Source: JBBCJM01 sp037190175 (GTDB lineage Bacteria > Pseudomonadota > Alphaproteobacteria > Rhodobacterales > Rhodobacteraceae). Taken from it: a stretch of DNA of 6,100 nt. The notes beneath the pieces were generated by a model. That model ran no database searches. It saw only the letters and a program-made list of their open reading frames with translations, and was not told where the DNA came from. Positions 5,001 to 6,100 of this stretch are shown piece by piece. Within the stretch, counting starts at the first letter, position 1; each line of letters begins with the position of its first letter. Location: positions 1 through 6,100 of the forward strand of contig JBBCJM010000046.1 in NCBI GenBank assembly GCA_037190175.1. Reading direction: 5' to 3'. A program made the position numbers and the translations under genes.

Positions 5001-6100
5001 GTGCAATCGCTTCGGGGGCAGTTCGCCCGTGTACTGATGTGTCTGGCGGTGCTGACCGTCATGGCGGGCATGGGCCGGGCCGCGCCCTTCGCGGCCCATG
5101 TGATGGACGCGCGCACGGGCGAGACGCTCTATGCCCGCAACGCCGAGACGCGGCTGCACCCGGCCTCGCTGACCAAGATGCTGACGCTCTACATCGCCTT
5201 CGACGCCATCCGGCGCGGCGAGATCTCGCTCGACACCATGGTGACGGTCAGCGAACACGCGGCCAAGCAGCCGCCCTCGCGCCTGGGCCTGCGCAAGGGG
5301 CAGAAGATCGCGCTGCGCCACCTGATCCGCGCGGCGGCGATCAAGTCGGCCAACGATGCGGCGGCGGCCATCGGCGATGCCCTGTCGGGCAACGAGGCGG
5401 CCTTCGCCCAGCGGATGAACCGCACGGCCAAGGCGCTGGGGATGACCAACTCGACCTTCAAGAACGCGCACGGGCTGACCGTGGCCGGGCACCTGTCCAC
5501 CGCGCGCGACATGTCGGTGCTGGGGCGGCGGCTGTTCTACGACTTCCCCGAATACTACAACATCTTCTCGCGCCGGACCGAGGACGCGGGGGTGGCAAGG
5601 GTGGCCAACACCAACTCGCGCTTCCTCGACAGCTATCGCGGCGCGGACGGGATCAAGACCGGCTATACCGTGGCCGCGGGCTTCAACCTGACCGCCAGCG
5701 CCGAGCGCGGCAACGTGCGGATCATCGCCACCGTCTTCGGCGGCACCTCGACCGCGCAGCGCAACGCCAAGGTGCAGGAACTGCTGGACATCGGCTTTGC
5801 CGAGGCGCCGGCCAACGCCCGGGTGCGCAAGCCGCCGCCGGCCAATATTCCCGCCTCGCCGCCGCCCGCGCCGGCCCAGGAGCCGATGCTGGTGGCCTCG
5901 GCCGGGACCGCGACCATGGCGGGCGGCGTGGCCTCGGGCAAGACGATCCGGCTGGTCACCACGCTGGCCCGCTCGCCCCGCCCGCTGGCCCGCCCGGACC
6001 GCGAGGCGGCGCAGGCCGCCGCGGCGGCGGTGGCCGCGCTGCAACCCTCGATCGCCGATGCGGTGGCCGCGGCGGTGGAGCCGCCCCCCTTCCCGGTGGA
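5001..6100 (+). CDS. D-alanyl-D-alanine carboxypeptidase (PBP5/peptidase S11 family), 3' end outside window
   Basis: This enzyme removes the terminal D-Ala from peptidoglycan pentapeptides in the periplasm, controlling cross-linking. The GTG at 5001 is preceded by AAGAGGGA (4985-4992) and gives a Sec signal peptide: basic n-region with R5 and R10, hydrophobic VLMCLAVLTVMAG, and a likely cut after G-R-A27. The catalytic domain follows, with S56-L-T-K59 (nucleophile S56, general base K59), S116-A-N118, and K219-T-G221 within DGIKTGYT, all three active-site motifs of the family at normal spacing. Supporting blocks are PPSRLGLRKG (91-100) and NTNSRFL. The catalytic part ends near residue 268. From about 277 a Pro/Ala-rich, low-complexity tail of at least 90 residues begins and is still open at the window edge (366 codons seen). 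Many alphaproteobacterial members carry a C-terminal SPOR or anchor segment; neither is visible yet. The dacA/dacC/dacF assignment cannot be settled. Confidence 0.95.
   Translation, partial: MQSLRGQFARVLMCLAVLTVMAGMGRAAPFAAHVMDARTGETLYARNAETRLHPASLTKMLTLYIAFDAIRRGEISLDTMVTVSEHAAKQPPSRLGLRKGQKIALRHLIRAAAIKSANDAAAAIGDALSGNEAAFAQRMNRTAKALGMTNSTFKNAHGLTVAGHLSTARDMSVLGRRLFYDFPEYYNIFSRRTEDAGVARVANTNSRFLDSYRGADGIKTGYTVAAGFNLTASAERGNVRIIATVFGGTSTAQRNAKVQELLDIGFAEAPANARVRKPPPANIPASPPPAPAQEPMLVASAGTATMAGGVASGKTIRLVTTLARSPRPLARPDREAAQAAAAAVAALQPSIADAVAAAVEPPPFPV

Noticed and set aside
4800..6044. 414-codon minus-strand frame opposite the carboxypeptidase
   Set aside because: Arg/Gly-rich antisense shadow; the plus strand has SxxK, SxN and KTG motifs and a signal peptide in frame.

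Overview
The window is about 70% GC by eye, with dense genes, strong G/C preference at third codon positions, GTG starts and short intergenic gaps. Together with the gene families present, this points to an alphaproteobacterial chromosome, most likely Rhodobacteraceae (Rhodobacter/Paracoccus type). That assignment is inference from composition and family resemblance, not from a marker gene. There is no tRNA, rRNA, CRISPR array, insertion sequence or phage gene.

Layout from left to right: a DUF167 (YggU-like) gene on the minus strand runs off the left edge (1-305). Divergent from it is a small lipoprotein gene on the plus strand (404-808) with a recognisable promoter. Its stop codon abuts that of the next gene on the other strand. 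The block 809-2980 is a minus-strand operon read right to left: clpS (N-end-rule adaptor), an RsmC/RlmG-type 16S/23S rRNA guanine-N2 methyltransferase, and a short-chain dehydrogenase/reductase-fold protein joined to it by a 4-base ATGA overlap. Across a 124-bp divergent region lies a plus-strand HAD hydrolase (3105-3830). Converging on it is a minus-strand alpha/beta hydrolase with an aspartate nucleophile (3840-4704), split by one frameshift at a run of five C (4508-4512). A 296-bp divergent region follows. The window ends inside a secreted D-alanyl-D-alanine carboxypeptidase (5001 to beyond 6100).

Most of this is housekeeping: proteolysis (ClpS with ClpAP), ribosome modification (RsmC), peptidoglycan trimming (carboxypeptidase) and an envelope lipoprotein. 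I did not find a clear new multi-gene system. The points most worth a second look are the SDR-fold protein, which lacks the catalytic lysine (YxxxT instead of YxxxK) although it is translationally coupled to an rRNA methyltransferase; the frameshifted hydrolase, whose two halves are otherwise intact; a possibly leaderless HAD gene; and the DUF167 frame that reads on through a hairpin past the family's usual end.
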